Of a DNA stretch of 64,000 nucleotides, positions 32,020 to 41,127 are shown one piece after another. Below the pieces are notes generated by a model that saw only the letters and a program-made list of their open reading frames with translations, did not search any database and had not been told where the DNA came from. The stretch's first letter is position 1. Each line of letters opens with the position of its first letter. The stretch is taken from NCBI RefSeq assembly GCF_014647635.1, contig NZ_BMPO01000001.1, positions 124,001 through 188,000 of the forward strand, in the 5' to 3' direction. This DNA is from Pseudomonas matsuisoli (lineage in GTDB: Bacteria > Pseudomonadota > Gammaproteobacteria > Pseudomonadales > Pseudomonadaceae). Position numbers and translations under genes: made by a program.

Positions 32020-32757
32020 TTGTTCGTCTACACCGCCACACCCGATCTGCTCTCTGGACGCGTTATCCTGATTACCGGCGCCAATCGTGGCATTGGTGCC
32101 GCTGCGGCAGAGGCTTTCGCCGCGCATGGTGCAACCGTCGCGCTGCTGGGCCGGGCAACCGAAGGCCTCACCGAAATCGCTAATGCCCTTGAGCAGCAAG
32201 GTTACAAGCGCCCCAGCGTTCACCCTCTCGACCTTGCAACCGCTGGCGTAGACGACTTTGCCGGGCTGAGCGATGCACTGGCGCAGCGCTACGGGAAGCT
32301 CGACGGCCTTCTTCACAACGCCTCTATGCTCGGCCCGCGCTGCAGCCTGGAAGACACACCGCTCGACGCATTTCAGCAGGTAGTGCAGGTCAACGTAACG
32401 GCACTACTGGGCCTGACACGTCCATTGCTGCCGCTGCTGCGCGCGTCGAGCGATGCTTCACTCGTTTTCACCTCTAGCAGCGTGGGCCGTAAAGGCCGCG
32501 CACATTGGGGGGCGTACGCGATTTCGAAATTTGCAACCGAAGGCATGATGCAAGTCTTCGCGGACGAATTCGCCGGTTCGACAATTCGGGCGAACAGCGT
32601 CAATCCTGGTGGTACTCGCACAGCGATGCGTGCGTTGGCATACCCAGAAGAAAACCCAAAAACACGTCCTACGCCAGACGCCATCATGCCGGTCTATCTG
32701 TACCTCATGGGCCCGCAAAGCAAAGGGGTCAATGGCCAAGCGCTGGACGCCCAATAA
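32020..32757 (+). CDS. yciK: YciK-type short-chain dehydrogenase/reductase
   Basis: 245 residues. TTG start with AGGAGA 6 bases upstream gives MFVYTATPDLLSGRV. Cofactor motif ITGANRGIG, structural NAS in LHNASML, catalytic Ser in FTSSS and YxxxK in YAISK. Substrate unknown. Last gene of the mtaD-ubiG-mupP-yciK row. Confidence 0.9.
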   Translation: MFVYTATPDLLSGRVILITGANRGIGAAAAEAFAAHGATVALLGRATEGLTEIANALEQQGYKRPSVHPLDLATAGVDDFAGLSDALAQRYGKLDGLLHNASMLGPRCSLEDTPLDAFQQVVQVNVTALLGLTRPLLPLLRASSDASLVFTSSSVGRKGRAHWGAYAISKFATEGMMQVFADEFAGSTIRANSVNPGGTRTAMRALAYPEENPKTRPTPDAIMPVYLYLMGPQSKGVNGQALDAQ

Positions 32758-32879
32758 CTGTCAGAAATCCGTCTGAACGCGGATATTTTCGGTTGCTTTG
32801 GTTAGCGGAAGCGGCAAAAAAATGCCGCAGAGACATTCCCCTAAAAACTAAGCAGCTGATTTATATAGATTTTTAAGAG

Positions 32880-32895
32880 TGGCATGGAAATCGCT
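32880..32895 (+). promoter_or_regulatory. Sigma54 (-24/-12) promoter of the diguanylate cyclase gene
   Basis: TGGCATGGAAATCGCT has GG and GC elements separated by exactly 10 bases. Predicted transcript start is about 32906, 34 bases before the ATG at 32940. Sigma54 in Pseudomonas serves nitrogen and flagellar/FleQ genes among others. Confidence 0.7.
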
Positions 32896-32939
32896 ATAGC
32901 TGGCTCATCTTGGCCCCCAAAACGCCAAAGGCATCAACT

Positions 32940-33872
32940 ATGGTCATTGCAAACACATCCAATACGATCGACTTCGACGCCGCGAAATTGCGGCGCATGG
33001 GCTTGTCCGAACGGCGTAAAGCGTCTGCGCGACCGTTAACGCTGAATGAATTGCGCCGCTTGCTCAATCACCAGCTGCAGACCAGCCTCGAGCTCGATCG
33101 CGTACTGGCGCTGTTCTTCGCGTCGGCCCCTCGGCTCGTTCCGCTGGATGCAATGACGTACGTTCATTCAGCCAGCGAGTTCAAGCTTGAACTCGGCGCG
33201 GGTGGCATTCATACCGTCGCGTACGAGCTGACGCATGAGCAAAACTATCTCGGCGAATTAGTCTTCAGACGCGAGCACCGTTTCCAGCAGGAGGAGCTCA
33301 CTCAACTCGAAGCACTGCTCGCCTGCCTGCTCTTTCCCCTTCGCAATGCGCTGCTCTACCGCACTGCGGTACAGAATGGCATGCGTGATTCGCTCACCAA
33401 TACAGGTAACCGATATGCCATGGATCAGACGCTTCGGCGCGAGGTCGATCTCGCCCTCCGGCATCTGCATCCACTCTCGATTCTGATGGTGGATATCGAT
33501 CACTTCAAAAAAGTGAACGACACCTATGGACATGGCACCGGGGATGACGTTTTGCGTGCAGTAAGCGCGACCTTGACGGCCAACCTGCGCAATATCGATA
33601 TGGTATTCCGGTTCGGCGGCGAAGAATTTCTGGTGCTAATGTCGAGCACCGATAGCGATCCAGCCACCATGGTTGCGGAGCGCTTATGCACTGCGGTCCA
33701 ACAGTTACAGTTTCTGGTGCACGGCAACGACCTTCAACTGTCGATCAGCGTTGGCTGTGCCACGCTGCAATCGATGGAGAGCATGGACAGCCTGCTACGC
33801 CGGGCTGACGCCGCGCTGTATATGTCGAAACATGGAGGCCGCAACCGAGTGACCTCCGCGCCTTCATTCTGA
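32940..33872 (+). CDS. GGDEF-domain diguanylate cyclase
   Basis: 310 residues from ATG 32940 (AAAGG upstream); a TTG at 32910 lies almost at the predicted transcription start and is rejected. The N-terminal ~140 residues form a GAF-like sensory region; the C-terminal GGDEF domain has an intact active site GGEEF and, five residues before it, an inhibitory site RNID. It should make cyclic-di-GMP with product feedback. No membrane segment, so cytoplasmic. Resembles PA3177 by position. Confidence 0.9.
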   Translation: MVIANTSNTIDFDAAKLRRMGLSERRKASARPLTLNELRRLLNHQLQTSLELDRVLALFFASAPRLVPLDAMTYVHSASEFKLELGAGGIHTVAYELTHEQNYLGELVFRREHRFQQEELTQLEALLACLLFPLRNALLYRTAVQNGMRDSLTNTGNRYAMDQTLRREVDLALRHLHPLSILMVDIDHFKKVNDTYGHGTGDDVLRAVSATLTANLRNIDMVFRFGGEEFLVLMSSTDSDPATMVAERLCTAVQQLQFLVHGNDLQLSISVGCATLQSMESMDSLLRRADAALYMSKHGGRNRVTSAPSF

Positions 33873-33879
33873 CTGCCGA

Positions 33880-33897
33880 CCGGTTATCGCTAACCGG
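33880..33897. terminator. Hairpin between convergent diguanylate cyclase and rluB
   Basis: CCGGTTA-TCGC-TAACCGG, a 7-base perfect stem with a tetraloop and further GC pairing outside. It lies between two convergent stops; there is no T-tract, so termination is only inferred. Confidence 0.4.
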
Positions 33898-33928
33898 CCG
33901 CAGGACAGTATCAATAGCGCTCAGCCAA

Positions 33929-35071
33929 TCAAGATTTACGACCGCGACCGAAGCCCGGACGCTGCCCATCCGCAGCGGGGTTTCCACGTTTTGCCGGGCC
34001 TGCACCCGGTTTACGCGGCGCCCGAGACGGCCCAGCGGAATCCGACTTCGGGCCACGTGCTGGCTTCTTGTTCACGTCGCGAGGTCGCTCGGCAACAGGG
34101 GTACCCTCGTTACGTGAGTGCTTCTCCGGACGCATTGGACGTCCCGATTCGTCGCGCAGCACGCGTGAGGGGCGACCACCCTCTTCATCTTTGCGAACGC
34201 GCGGCTTGCGCGAGTCGGACACCGGTTTGGCTGACTTGCGTTGTAGGCGATCCAGGCGATCACGTAATTTAGTTTTCATCTCCGGCAGCGGAATGGGTTT
34301 CAACCCAACTTCTGCGCTCAGGATATCGATCTCGCCTTGGGTCATCTCGCGCCAGCGGCCCATGCTCAACTCGGCAGTCAGGAACACCGGGCCGAAACGG
34401 ACCCGCTTCAGGCGACTGACCACAACATCCTGGGATTCCCACAAGCGACGTACTTCGCGGTTACGCCCTTCCATGACCACGCAGTGGAACCAGTGGTTGA
34501 AGCCCTCACCACCCGGCGCACGTTGGATATCGGTGAAGTTGGCCGGACCGTCCTCGAGCATCACGCCGTTCTTGAGCAGCTCGACCATTTCATCGGTGAC
34601 CTCGCCTCTAACGCGTACCGCATATTCACGGTCCATCTGATAGGACGGGTGCATAAGCCGGTTGGCGAGTTCACCATCGGTCGTGAACAGCAACAGGCCC
34701 GTGGTATTGATGTCCAGGCGTCCGATATTGATCCAGCGGCCTGCACGCAGGCGCGGCAAACGCTCGAATACGGTAGGCCGGCCTTCGGGGTCGTCGCGCG
34801 TGCAGACTTCGCCTTCGGGCTTGTTGTAGATCAACACACGGCGAACGGATTCCACGGCCTCTTCCCGCTTGAGCGGGCGACCATCCACACTGATGGCGTC
34901 GTGACTGTCGACACGCTGGCCGAGCGTTGCGACCACACCGTTGACGCTAACGCGCCCTGCCGAGATCCAGCTCTCGATATCCCGTCGTGACCCCATGCCG
35001 ACTCGGGCCAATACTTTCTGCAGTTTTTCTCCGTGAGGAGTATGAGGTTCGGTCTGTTCGATATCGGTCAT
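33929..35071 (-). CDS. rluB: 23S rRNA pseudouridine synthase RluB
   Basis: 380 residues. S4 RNA-binding domain (about 12-60), then an RsuA/RluB catalytic domain with Asp in GRLDINTTGLLLFTTDGE, and a long basic, low-complexity tail (about 265-380; Arg, Lys, Pro, Gly). The tail is typical of RluB as opposed to RluE/RsuA. Modifies U2605 of 23S rRNA (E. coli numbering). GGAGGTG precedes the ATG. Confidence 0.94.
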   Translation of the reverse strand: MTDIEQTEPHTPHGEKLQKVLARVGMGSRRDIESWISAGRVSVNGVVATLGQRVDSHDAISVDGRPLKREEAVESVRRVLIYNKPEGEVCTRDDPEGRPTVFERLPRLRAGRWINIGRLDINTTGLLLFTTDGELANRLMHPSYQMDREYAVRVRGEVTDEMVELLKNGVMLEDGPANFTDIQRAPGGEGFNHWFHCVVMEGRNREVRRLWESQDVVVSRLKRVRFGPVFLTAELSMGRWREMTQGEIDILSAEVGLKPIPLPEMKTKLRDRLDRLQRKSAKPVSDSRKPRVRKDEEGGRPSRVLRDESGRPMRPEKHSRNEGTPVAERPRDVNKKPARGPKSDSAGPSRAPRKPGAGPAKRGNPAADGQRPGFGRGRKS

Positions 35072-35169
35072 TGGGCACCTCCCGGTGTGCGAATCGAGGA
35101 AAGGGCGCGCATCATACGCGCCGAATCAATAGCGCAAAAGCGGCTTCGGTCGCTTGGCGACGTCAACGG

Positions 35170-35817
35170 TTAGCCGAACGCGGCGAGGGCCTTGCGGCAC
35201 GCCTGCGTGACCGACTCCCAATCCTGTGCGCTGATCCATTTCGGGTCGAGCATCCAGCTTCCCCCCACGCACATTACGTTAGGAAGCGCGAGATAGTTTT
35301 TTAGGTTGTCCGGTGACACCCCACCGGTGGGGCAAAAACGCAGCTCGCCGAACGGCGCCGAAAACGCCTTCAATGCCGCGACGCCACCGCTCACCTCGGC
35401 GGGGAACAGTTTGAAGCGTCGATAGCCCAAGCCGTAACCCAGCATGAGATCGGAAGCGGAACTGGCGCCCGGAAGCATCGGGACGGCACTGTTCATGCCG
35501 GCCTGTAGCATCTCTGTGGTGCATCCCGGCGTCACCACGAACTGAGCACCGGCCTCCTCCACTGCCTTGAGCATCTTCAAATCCAGCACGGTTCCAGCGC
35601 CGACGCATAGGTCCGGTCGTTCCTTACGCAGGCGCCGAATCGCCGTCAAACCATGCTCGGTTCGCAAGGTAATTTCCAGCGTCCGCAGCCCACCGGCGGC
35701 CAACGCATCGCACATGGGAAGGATGTCTTCCTCGCGGGGGATAGTGATCACCGGCAGTATGCGCGCCTTGGAACAGATCGATTCCAGCAATGCGTTTTTT
35801 TCGTGCATGTTCATCAT
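35170..35817 (-). CDS. eda: KDPG aldolase (2-keto-3-deoxy-6-phosphogluconate aldolase)
   Basis: 215 residues. Schiff-base Lys in RRFKLFPAEV, Glu in LEITLRTEHGL, Thr/Pro in VVTPGCTTEML. Cleaves KDPG to pyruvate and glyceraldehyde-3-phosphate in the Entner-Doudoroff pathway. Downstream of zwf on the same strand; the 210 bases between them contain no pgl gene. Confidence 0.95.
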   Translation of the reverse strand: MMNMHEKNALLESICSKARILPVITIPREEDILPMCDALAAGGLRTLEITLRTEHGLTAIRRLRKERPDLCVGAGTVLDLKMLKAVEEAGAQFVVTPGCTTEMLQAGMNSAVPMLPGASSASDLMLGYGLGYRRFKLFPAEVSGGVAALKAFSAPFGELRFCPTGGVSPDNLKNYLALPNVMCVGGSWMLDPKWISAQDWESVTQACRKALAAFG

Positions 35818-36026
35818 GTTGTTCAGCTCCGGGCCTCATCAGCGCCAGTAGAGTTCACGGGCGACTCAAAGAGTCGCTGCAAGTCGCGACGATCGAGTGG
35901 TGTCGTCTATATCGAACAACGCGAAGTCGTCCACTTGATCGGAAGCACGCCTTGCGCCGCGTGTTCACCGTAAGACCCGATCTCGCGCGTTTCGCTCATA
36001 ATCTCTCGTACGTGTGCCGTGTAGGC
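35818..36026. other. zwf-eda spacer lacking pgl
   Basis: About 210 bases with no gene I can support. On the minus strand a 30-codon frame (ATG at 35999) and short Arg-rich stretches occur, but none carries a recognisable 6-phosphogluconolactonase motif. Confidence 0.5.
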
Positions 36027-37496
36027 CTACATATCTCCGTACCAGGACCGCCCATCACGGATGATGAGCGCAACGGATGAAACCGGCCCCCAGGTTCCGG
36101 CAGCATACGGCTTGGGCAAATCGCCCTGGCGCTTCCAGCCGGCGATGAGCTGGTCGCACCACAGCCACGCGTTTTCTACCTCGTCCTTGCGGACGAACAG
36201 GTATTGGTTGCCCTGCATGACTTCGAGCAACAAGCGCTCATACGCATCGGGTATACGCGCACTCTTATAGGTATCGGAGAAATTGAGCTGCAGCGGGCCG
36301 CTACGCAGGTGCATGCCCTTGTCCAGCCCCTGGTCTTTCGTCATGACTTGTAGGGAAATGCCTTCGTCCGGCTGGAGGCGAATGATCAACTTGTTGCTGA
36401 TCAACGAACGCTGCTCAGGGGCGAAGATATAGAACGGTGGTTCCTTGAAGTGGATGACGATCTGCGACAGCTTCTGCGGCATACGCTTGCCGGTACGCAG
36501 GTAGAACGGTACGCCGGACCAGCGCCAGTTGCGGATCTCGGCACGCAGCGCAATGAACGTTTCACTGCCGCTCTGGGTATTGGAATTCTCTTCGTCAAGG
36601 TAACCCGGGACCGGCTTACCATCGCTACTGCCCGCAGTGTATTGCCCGCGAACGGTGTATCGGCTCAATTGTTCCTCCGTGATGGGCGCAAGCGCCTTCA
36701 GCACTTTCACCTTCTCGTCCCGGATGCTGTCAGCGCTTAGATCGCTTGGCGGATCCATGGCAACCAGACACAAAAGCTGCAACAGGTGATTCTGGACCAT
36801 GTCCCGCAGCTGTCCCGCCTGATCGAAATAGCCCCAACGCCCTTCGATGCCGACTTTTTCAGCGACCGTAATTTCCACATGCGTGATGTGGTACTGGTTC
36901 CACTGGCTTTCGAACAGGCTGTTAGCGAAGCGCAGAGCAATCAGATTCTGGACCGTTTCCTTGCCGAGGTAGTGGTCGATCCGGTAGATGCTCGACTCGG
37001 GAAAATGCTGCGCGACGGCATCGTTAATGACCCGAGATGACTCCAGGTCATGCCCGATAGGCTTCTCGAGTACGACCCGCGTCTTGTCCGCCAGCCCCTG
37101 CGCGGCGAGGTTCGCGCAGATATCACCGAACACGGCAGCCGGCGTCGCGAAATACGCAATGTGCGTTTCTTCACGCGCGAGCAGCGTGACCAGCGGCGCG
37201 AAGCTGTCGGTATCCCGAAAATCCATGGGTACATAGGTCAAACGGGCAAGGAATCGGGCCACCGTCTCGGCGTCCATTTCCCTTTCAGCGACATAGCGCT
37301 GGAGCGACTGCTCGATCATGGACGCATAGCGGTCGGCTTCGATGTGCTCCTTGGAGAGCGCCAGCACGCGAGTATCAGGATGAATCAGTTTCGCCCGATC
37401 CAGGTGATACAACGCTGGGAACAGTTTCCGCAGCGCCAGATCTCCTGTGGCGCCGAACAGGCTCAAAGTGCAGGGATTAACGGTCGTACCCAACAT
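36027..37496 (-). CDS. zwf: Glucose-6-phosphate 1-dehydrogenase
   Basis: 489 residues from ATG 37496 ([29 protein letters not shown]); a TTG two codons upstream is less likely. NADP motif FGATGDLA and the substrate/catalytic motif [13 protein letters not shown] are present. First step of the oxidative pentose phosphate and Entner-Doudoroff routes. Very close to the P. aeruginosa enzyme along its whole length. No ribosome site stronger than AAAG is visible. Confidence 0.97.
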   Translation of the reverse strand: MLGTTVNPCTLSLFGATGDLALRKLFPALYHLDRAKLIHPDTRVLALSKEHIEADRYASMIEQSLQRYVAEREMDAETVARFLARLTYVPMDFRDTDSFAPLVTLLAREETHIAYFATPAAVFGDICANLAAQGLADKTRVVLEKPIGHDLESSRVINDAVAQHFPESSIYRIDHYLGKETVQNLIALRFANSLFESQWNQYHITHVEITVAEKVGIEGRWGYFDQAGQLRDMVQNHLLQLLCLVAMDPPSDLSADSIRDEKVKVLKALAPITEEQLSRYTVRGQYTAGSSDGKPVPGYLDEENSNTQSGSETFIALRAEIRNWRWSGVPFYLRTGKRMPQKLSQIVIHFKEPPFYIFAPEQRSLISNKLIIRLQPDEGISLQVMTKDQGLDKGMHLRSGPLQLNFSDTYKSARIPDAYERLLLEVMQGNQYLFVRKDEVENAWLWCDQLIAGWKRQGDLPKPYAAGTWGPVSSVALIIRDGRSWYGDM

Positions 37497-37701
37497 ACGC
37501 AATCTTTATCCATTGAGAGCGGGCAGCGAATTGCATACCCGGATTTCACGTCGCGCCAGGCGAACTGGCGGCCATAGCAGATGAAGAAAAAGTAGCTCGA
37601 GCTGCAAGCATATCGTGACGCTCGTTAATGAACGCAATACGGATGCGATCGCGACAATGAAAAATCGCTTTCGCATGTCCGCCATAGGATAGGCGGAAAC
37701 G

Positions 37702-37731
37702 AAAAAGCCGGGCACGAGCCCGGCTTTTTTT
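37702..37731 (-). terminator. Terminator after the OmpA-family gene
   Basis: Stem AGCCGGGC/GCCCGGCT (37706-37713/37718-37725) with A- and T-tracts on the two sides, 12 bases past the minus-strand stop; it can work in both directions. Confidence 0.88.
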
Positions 37732-37742
37732 TCACTCGGCGA

Positions 37743-38381
37743 TTAAGGCTGAGCTTCGACTTCGGCTTCAACGCGACGGTTGACCGCGCGGCCTTGCTCG
37801 GTGCTGTTGTCAGCCACCGGACGGGACTCACCGTAGCCGACAGAGCTCACACGGTTCGAACCTACGCCGTACTGGTTGACCAGCACGTTACGTACCGCGT
37901 TGGCCCGACGCTCGGACAGGCGCTGGTTGTACGCATCGGTACCGACGGAATCGGTATGGCCTTCAACCACGGTCGTGGTCTGTGGATACTGGCTCATGAA
38001 ATCAGCCAGCGACTTGATGTCGCCATAGCTTTCGCTCTTGACGACCGACTTGTCGAAGTCAAACTTGACGTCGAGTTCCACACGTACGGCTTCTGGTTGC
38101 TCTTCCACGACAGGTGCCGGAGCCGGTTCCATCACGGTCTCTTCGACCATGACGACTTCCTCCTCGCCCTGTCCGTGAACCCAGCAATAACCGCCAGCGG
38201 TGACAGCGGCGATCAAACCGCCCCAACCAGCATAAGCACTGCTTTCGATGGCTCCGATCGCGGCACCGGTTACACCACCCACTGCGGCGCAAACAGGCCA
38301 GTCAGATTTCTGTACGCCGGCACAGCCGGTCAATACTCCGGTTGCAACAACGAGCGGAACTGCTTTCCATATCATCTTCAC
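37743..38381 (-). CDS. OmpA-family lipoprotein
   Basis: 212 residues. Lipoprotein signal with lipobox VLTGC, a Gly/Ala-rich segment (about 30-65) of the glycine-zipper type, an acidic Pro/Glu linker, and a C-terminal OmpA domain (about 98-205) with the peptidoglycan-binding pattern VEGHTDSVGTDAYNQRLSERRANAVRNVLV. Expected to tether the outer membrane to peptidoglycan. Corresponds in position to PA1041. Confidence 0.92.
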   Translation of the reverse strand: MKMIWKAVPLVVATGVLTGCAGVQKSDWPVCAAVGGVTGAAIGAIESSAYAGWGGLIAAVTAGGYCWVHGQGEEEVVMVEETVMEPAPAPVVEEQPEAVRVELDVKFDFDKSVVKSESYGDIKSLADFMSQYPQTTTVVEGHTDSVGTDAYNQRLSERRANAVRNVLVNQYGVGSNRVSSVGYGESRPVADNSTEQGRAVNRRVEAEVEAQP

Positions 38382-38529
38382 TGGTGGAGTCTCCTAGGTT
38401 GATCGGGTCGGGCTCACGGGCCTTCTTATAGAGTTTTCATTGGATCCAACCGCATGCAAATGGCATGGCCAAAGGGCCACCTGCCATAGAGCGTCAAAAC
38501 TTAGTCTATACCGTTTATCCAGAGGTTCC

Positions 38530-39030
38530 ATGATGGCAACATGCTTTTCTCGACATTCTCCGCAAGAAGTGCTGGCTGCCCTCATCGATCAGACACGGCC
38601 CGACCGTGTGCTCTACGTAGGACAAGGCGCGCTGCCTGCACTGGAAGCCTACCGTGCGGCCCATACCGAGCGCACGGTGACCGCTGCGAAACCGGGCTTG
38701 TTGGAAGCGGAAATGGGTAGCCAGCGCTACGATCTTGCGCTGTTCGCGGACTGCTTCGAACACATGAGCAAGCGCGATGGGCAGCAGCTCCTTGGTGGCG
38801 TCCGTAATCTCAACGCGAGCCGCATCATGGTATTAGTGGATCTGGCAGCCACCGAGTGGCGCGATACCGATTTCTTCGCCCTAGCGCTCCAGGTCAATGC
38901 GCGCTTCCAACGCGAAGACCAGGTGTTGACTCTGTACGGTTACGACCTGCTCGAATACAAGCAGGCACCGGATTGGTTAAATGCCAAGTTCTGGGCCAAC
39001 CCTGAGAATTTCGGCAAATACTGGTGGTGA
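38530..39030 (+). CDS. Conserved protein of the DUF6231 type
   Basis: About 166 residues from tandem ATGs at 38530/38533, with AGAGG just upstream. The fold hints at a methyltransferase-like Rossmann domain (RVLYVGQGALPALEAY, DLALFADCFEHM) without an obvious SAM-binding GxGxG. The C-terminus, rich in Trp/Asn (DWLNAKFWANPENFGKYWW), is characteristic of this family. Coupled to ychJ, 3 bases apart. Function unknown. Confidence 0.78.
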   Translation: MMATCFSRHSPQEVLAALIDQTRPDRVLYVGQGALPALEAYRAAHTERTVTAAKPGLLEAEMGSQRYDLALFADCFEHMSKRDGQQLLGGVRNLNASRIMVLVDLAATEWRDTDFFALALQVNARFQREDQVLTLYGYDLLEYKQAPDWLNAKFWANPENFGKYWW

Positions 39031-39033
39031 TCG

Positions 39034-39501
39034 ATGAGCCCTTCTTGTCCTTGCGGTAGCGGTGCCCTGCTCGCTGAATGTTGCGGGCGTTACCACACGG
39101 GCGCACCGGCCCCTTGCGCGGAACGTTTGATGCGATCGCGCTACAGCGCGTATGTGCTTGGTCTCACCGATTATGTGGTGCAAACCACGCTGCCCGCTCA
39201 GCGGAGCGCGCTCGATCGTGATTCGATCGCCGCTTGGAGCGCGTCGAGCACCTGGCTTGGATTGGATGTCGAAGCGAGCGAGGTGATGGGAGGCGTACCG
39301 GAACACGCATTCGTCACCTTCGTAGCCCGCTGGCACGACGGAGCGACCGAACATGCCCACCGTGAACGTTCGGCGTTCGTCCAGTCCGGTGGGCGTTGGT
39401 ATTTCCTCGATCCTACGGTGCCCATGAAGGCAAGCCGCAATGATCCGTGCCCATGCGGAAGCGGCAGCAAGTTCAAGAAGTGCTGCTCCGCTTACTTATG
39501 A
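39034..39501 (+). CDS. ychJ: YchJ-family SEC-C motif protein (UPF0225)
   Basis: 155 residues. Two zinc-binding SEC-C-type Cys clusters, one at the N-terminus ([19 protein letters not shown]) and one at the C-terminus ([16 protein letters not shown]), flank an NTF2-like middle domain with [10 protein letters not shown]. Role unknown. Transcribed with the preceding gene. Confidence 0.9.
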   Translation: MSPSCPCGSGALLAECCGRYHTGAPAPCAERLMRSRYSAYVLGLTDYVVQTTLPAQRSALDRDSIAAWSASSTWLGLDVEASEVMGGVPEHAFVTFVARWHDGATEHAHRERSAFVQSGGRWYFLDPTVPMKASRNDPCPCGSGSKFKKCCSAYL

Positions 39502-39533
39502 GTGGTTAGCGGTCATCGTCGAATGAGTGCAGT

Positions 39534-40052
39534 TCAATCGACCAGCTTCAGATGGGACGTATCAGGCGTCGGGTGAAGCCCGTCATCTTTAACCTGTCCG
39601 AGGTCAGCCCCCACGGGGGCCAAGCTCAAGCCCGACAAATCGAGCGCTGGCGACGGTACCGCCGGACGCTCGTCCTGCAAATCGGTCCCTAGCGCAGCCA
39701 CGCCGAAATCCGGCGCATCAACCTCGGTAAAAGCCGCCATGTACTCGTCGCGCGGCACAACCTTCAAGCGTCCGGTGGCGTGCTCCACCGCTGGCGGTGG
39801 TGCGAGCTCGACCTCTTCGATCTCGACATCGAGCGCCCTTACCCGTGCACGCGCACCGGCCTTGGCTAACACCTGCTGGTATTTGGTGGCGGAGGCTTCG
39901 TCCAACCCGGTTTTCAATACCCGAGTGCCACTGAACAATGCCTCAACGCGCCCGGCATCGACTTGAAAAAGTCGGGCGAGGTTTGCCCTCACGTGAGCGG
40001 GATCCGCTTCAGGCATCAGCTCACCCTCGAACACAATTTCGAAACCGTGCAT
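39534..40052 (-). CDS. Conserved protein of unknown function (PA1038-like)
   Basis: 172 residues from ATG 40052 (MHGFEIVFEGELMPEADP) with GAGGAAA upstream. The N-terminal ~65 residues form a conserved module with FQVDAGRVEALFSGTRVLKTGLD that is repeated in other Pseudomonas proteins of this kind; the rest is acidic, Pro/Ala-rich and probably disordered. Convergent with ychJ. Confidence 0.72.
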   Translation of the reverse strand: MHGFEIVFEGELMPEADPAHVRANLARLFQVDAGRVEALFSGTRVLKTGLDEASATKYQQVLAKAGARARVRALDVEIEEVELAPPPAVEHATGRLKVVPRDEYMAAFTEVDAPDFGVAALGTDLQDERPAVPSPALDLSGLSLAPVGADLGQVKDDGLHPTPDTSHLKLVD

Positions 40053-40285
40053 GACTTTCCTCGTCATCAGATTGTCGGACCGTTGTCGTAAAGTCGGCTC
40101 CCACCGTGCCTAAGACGTCATTTTGGCGGGTAGAAGCGGCTAGCGATGGCCTGGCGCATGCCAGAGTCGGCAGCATTGCGGCCCCGCAGACGAAAGGAAA
40201 CCTTCGTTCAGCCCTCGGCAGTATGGCCCGCTTTTGTGGCTGGCCCAATTCGATTGCGGCCAAACGGTGCATATAGGACACTGAG

Positions 40286-40813
40286 ATGCAAAACAAGGGG
40301 ATGAGAATGATTCTCTACGGACGCACCGCACATTGTTTCCGCATGGTCTTATGCTGCGGGCTGCTGGCGACGCTGGCCGGCTGCTCGTCCTGGTTCCGTA
40401 CTGACTTCGAGGATCCAGACGTGCGACTCAAGGACGTGGAGATCGTCAAAGCACGACTTCTCGAGCAAGAGATGCTGTTGACCTTCCACATCGACAACCC
40501 GAACAGCATCGCCATCCCAGTGAGAGGGCTGGAATACGACATCCAGCTCAACGGTGTTCCGCTCGCCAAAGGTGAATCGAGTACCTGGTTCAAGGTGCCC
40601 GCCTACGGCTCGAAGGATTTTCAGGTCCCTATCAACACGAACCTGTGGCAACACATGAAGTACATTGCCAAGCTGCTGGAGACGCCCGACAAACCTATCG
40701 CCTACCAGCTACGTGGCGAGGTGAAGACCGGATTTTTCTTCGGCATGCTAGGACGTGACGTGCACCTTTTACGTAATGGCGAGATAATCCCCGGCAACTA
40801 CCTTCCGGAGTGA
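40286..40813 (+). CDS. LEA type 2 (WHy-domain) lipoprotein
   Basis: 175 residues. Hydrophobic signal with lipobox LAGC, then a WHy/LEA-2 domain: [50 protein letters not shown]. Such domains are linked to desiccation or osmotic stress; direct evidence is lacking here. Its stop is followed 5 bases later by the small SEC-C gene. Confidence 0.85.
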   Translation: MQNKGMRMILYGRTAHCFRMVLCCGLLATLAGCSSWFRTDFEDPDVRLKDVEIVKARLLEQEMLLTFHIDNPNSIAIPVRGLEYDIQLNGVPLAKGESSTWFKVPAYGSKDFQVPINTNLWQHMKYIAKLLETPDKPIAYQLRGEVKTGFFFGMLGRDVHLLRNGEIIPGNYLPE

Positions 40814-40818
40814 TTTCG

Positions 40819-41007
40819 ATGTCCCAACACCCTCACGTACACGGCCCCGACTGCAACCATGACCACGATCACGACCACCACGTACATGGCCCGCATTGCA
40901 ACCACGGCCCGCAAGAGCCGGTACGCAATCCGCTGAAGCAGGTGGGCCGCAACGATCCATGCCCATGCGGCAGCGAAAAGAAATTCAAGAAGTGCCACGG
41001 CGCCTGA
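40819..41007 (+). CDS. Small His-rich SEC-C zinc protein
   Basis: 62 residues from ATG 40819 with GGAGTG upstream. The N-terminal half is a metal-binding tract with two near-repeats (HVHGPDCNH and HVHGPHCNH) separated by HDHDHDH; the C-terminus is the SEC-C motif [23 protein letters not shown] binds zinc and, in SecA, SecB or ribosomes. Function unknown; likely cotranscribed with the LEA-2 lipoprotein. Confidence 0.85.
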   Translation: MSQHPHVHGPDCNHDHDHDHHVHGPHCNHGPQEPVRNPLKQVGRNDPCPCGSEKKFKKCHGA

Positions 41008-41127
41008 TCGGCGCCAGATCTAGAACGCCCCGGCGGACGCCTTCTGCGTCTTCACGAATGGCGCCCGCTCATGCAATAACCGTAATGTTTCCTCTCCCGC
41101 GCGCCCTCTCCTGAAGGAGCTCGATGC

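Noticed and set aside
35860-35999. Possible remnant of pgl upstream of eda on the minus strand
   Set aside because: A short stretch with LQRLFESPVN looks faintly like a lactonase C-terminus, but the match is too short to claim.
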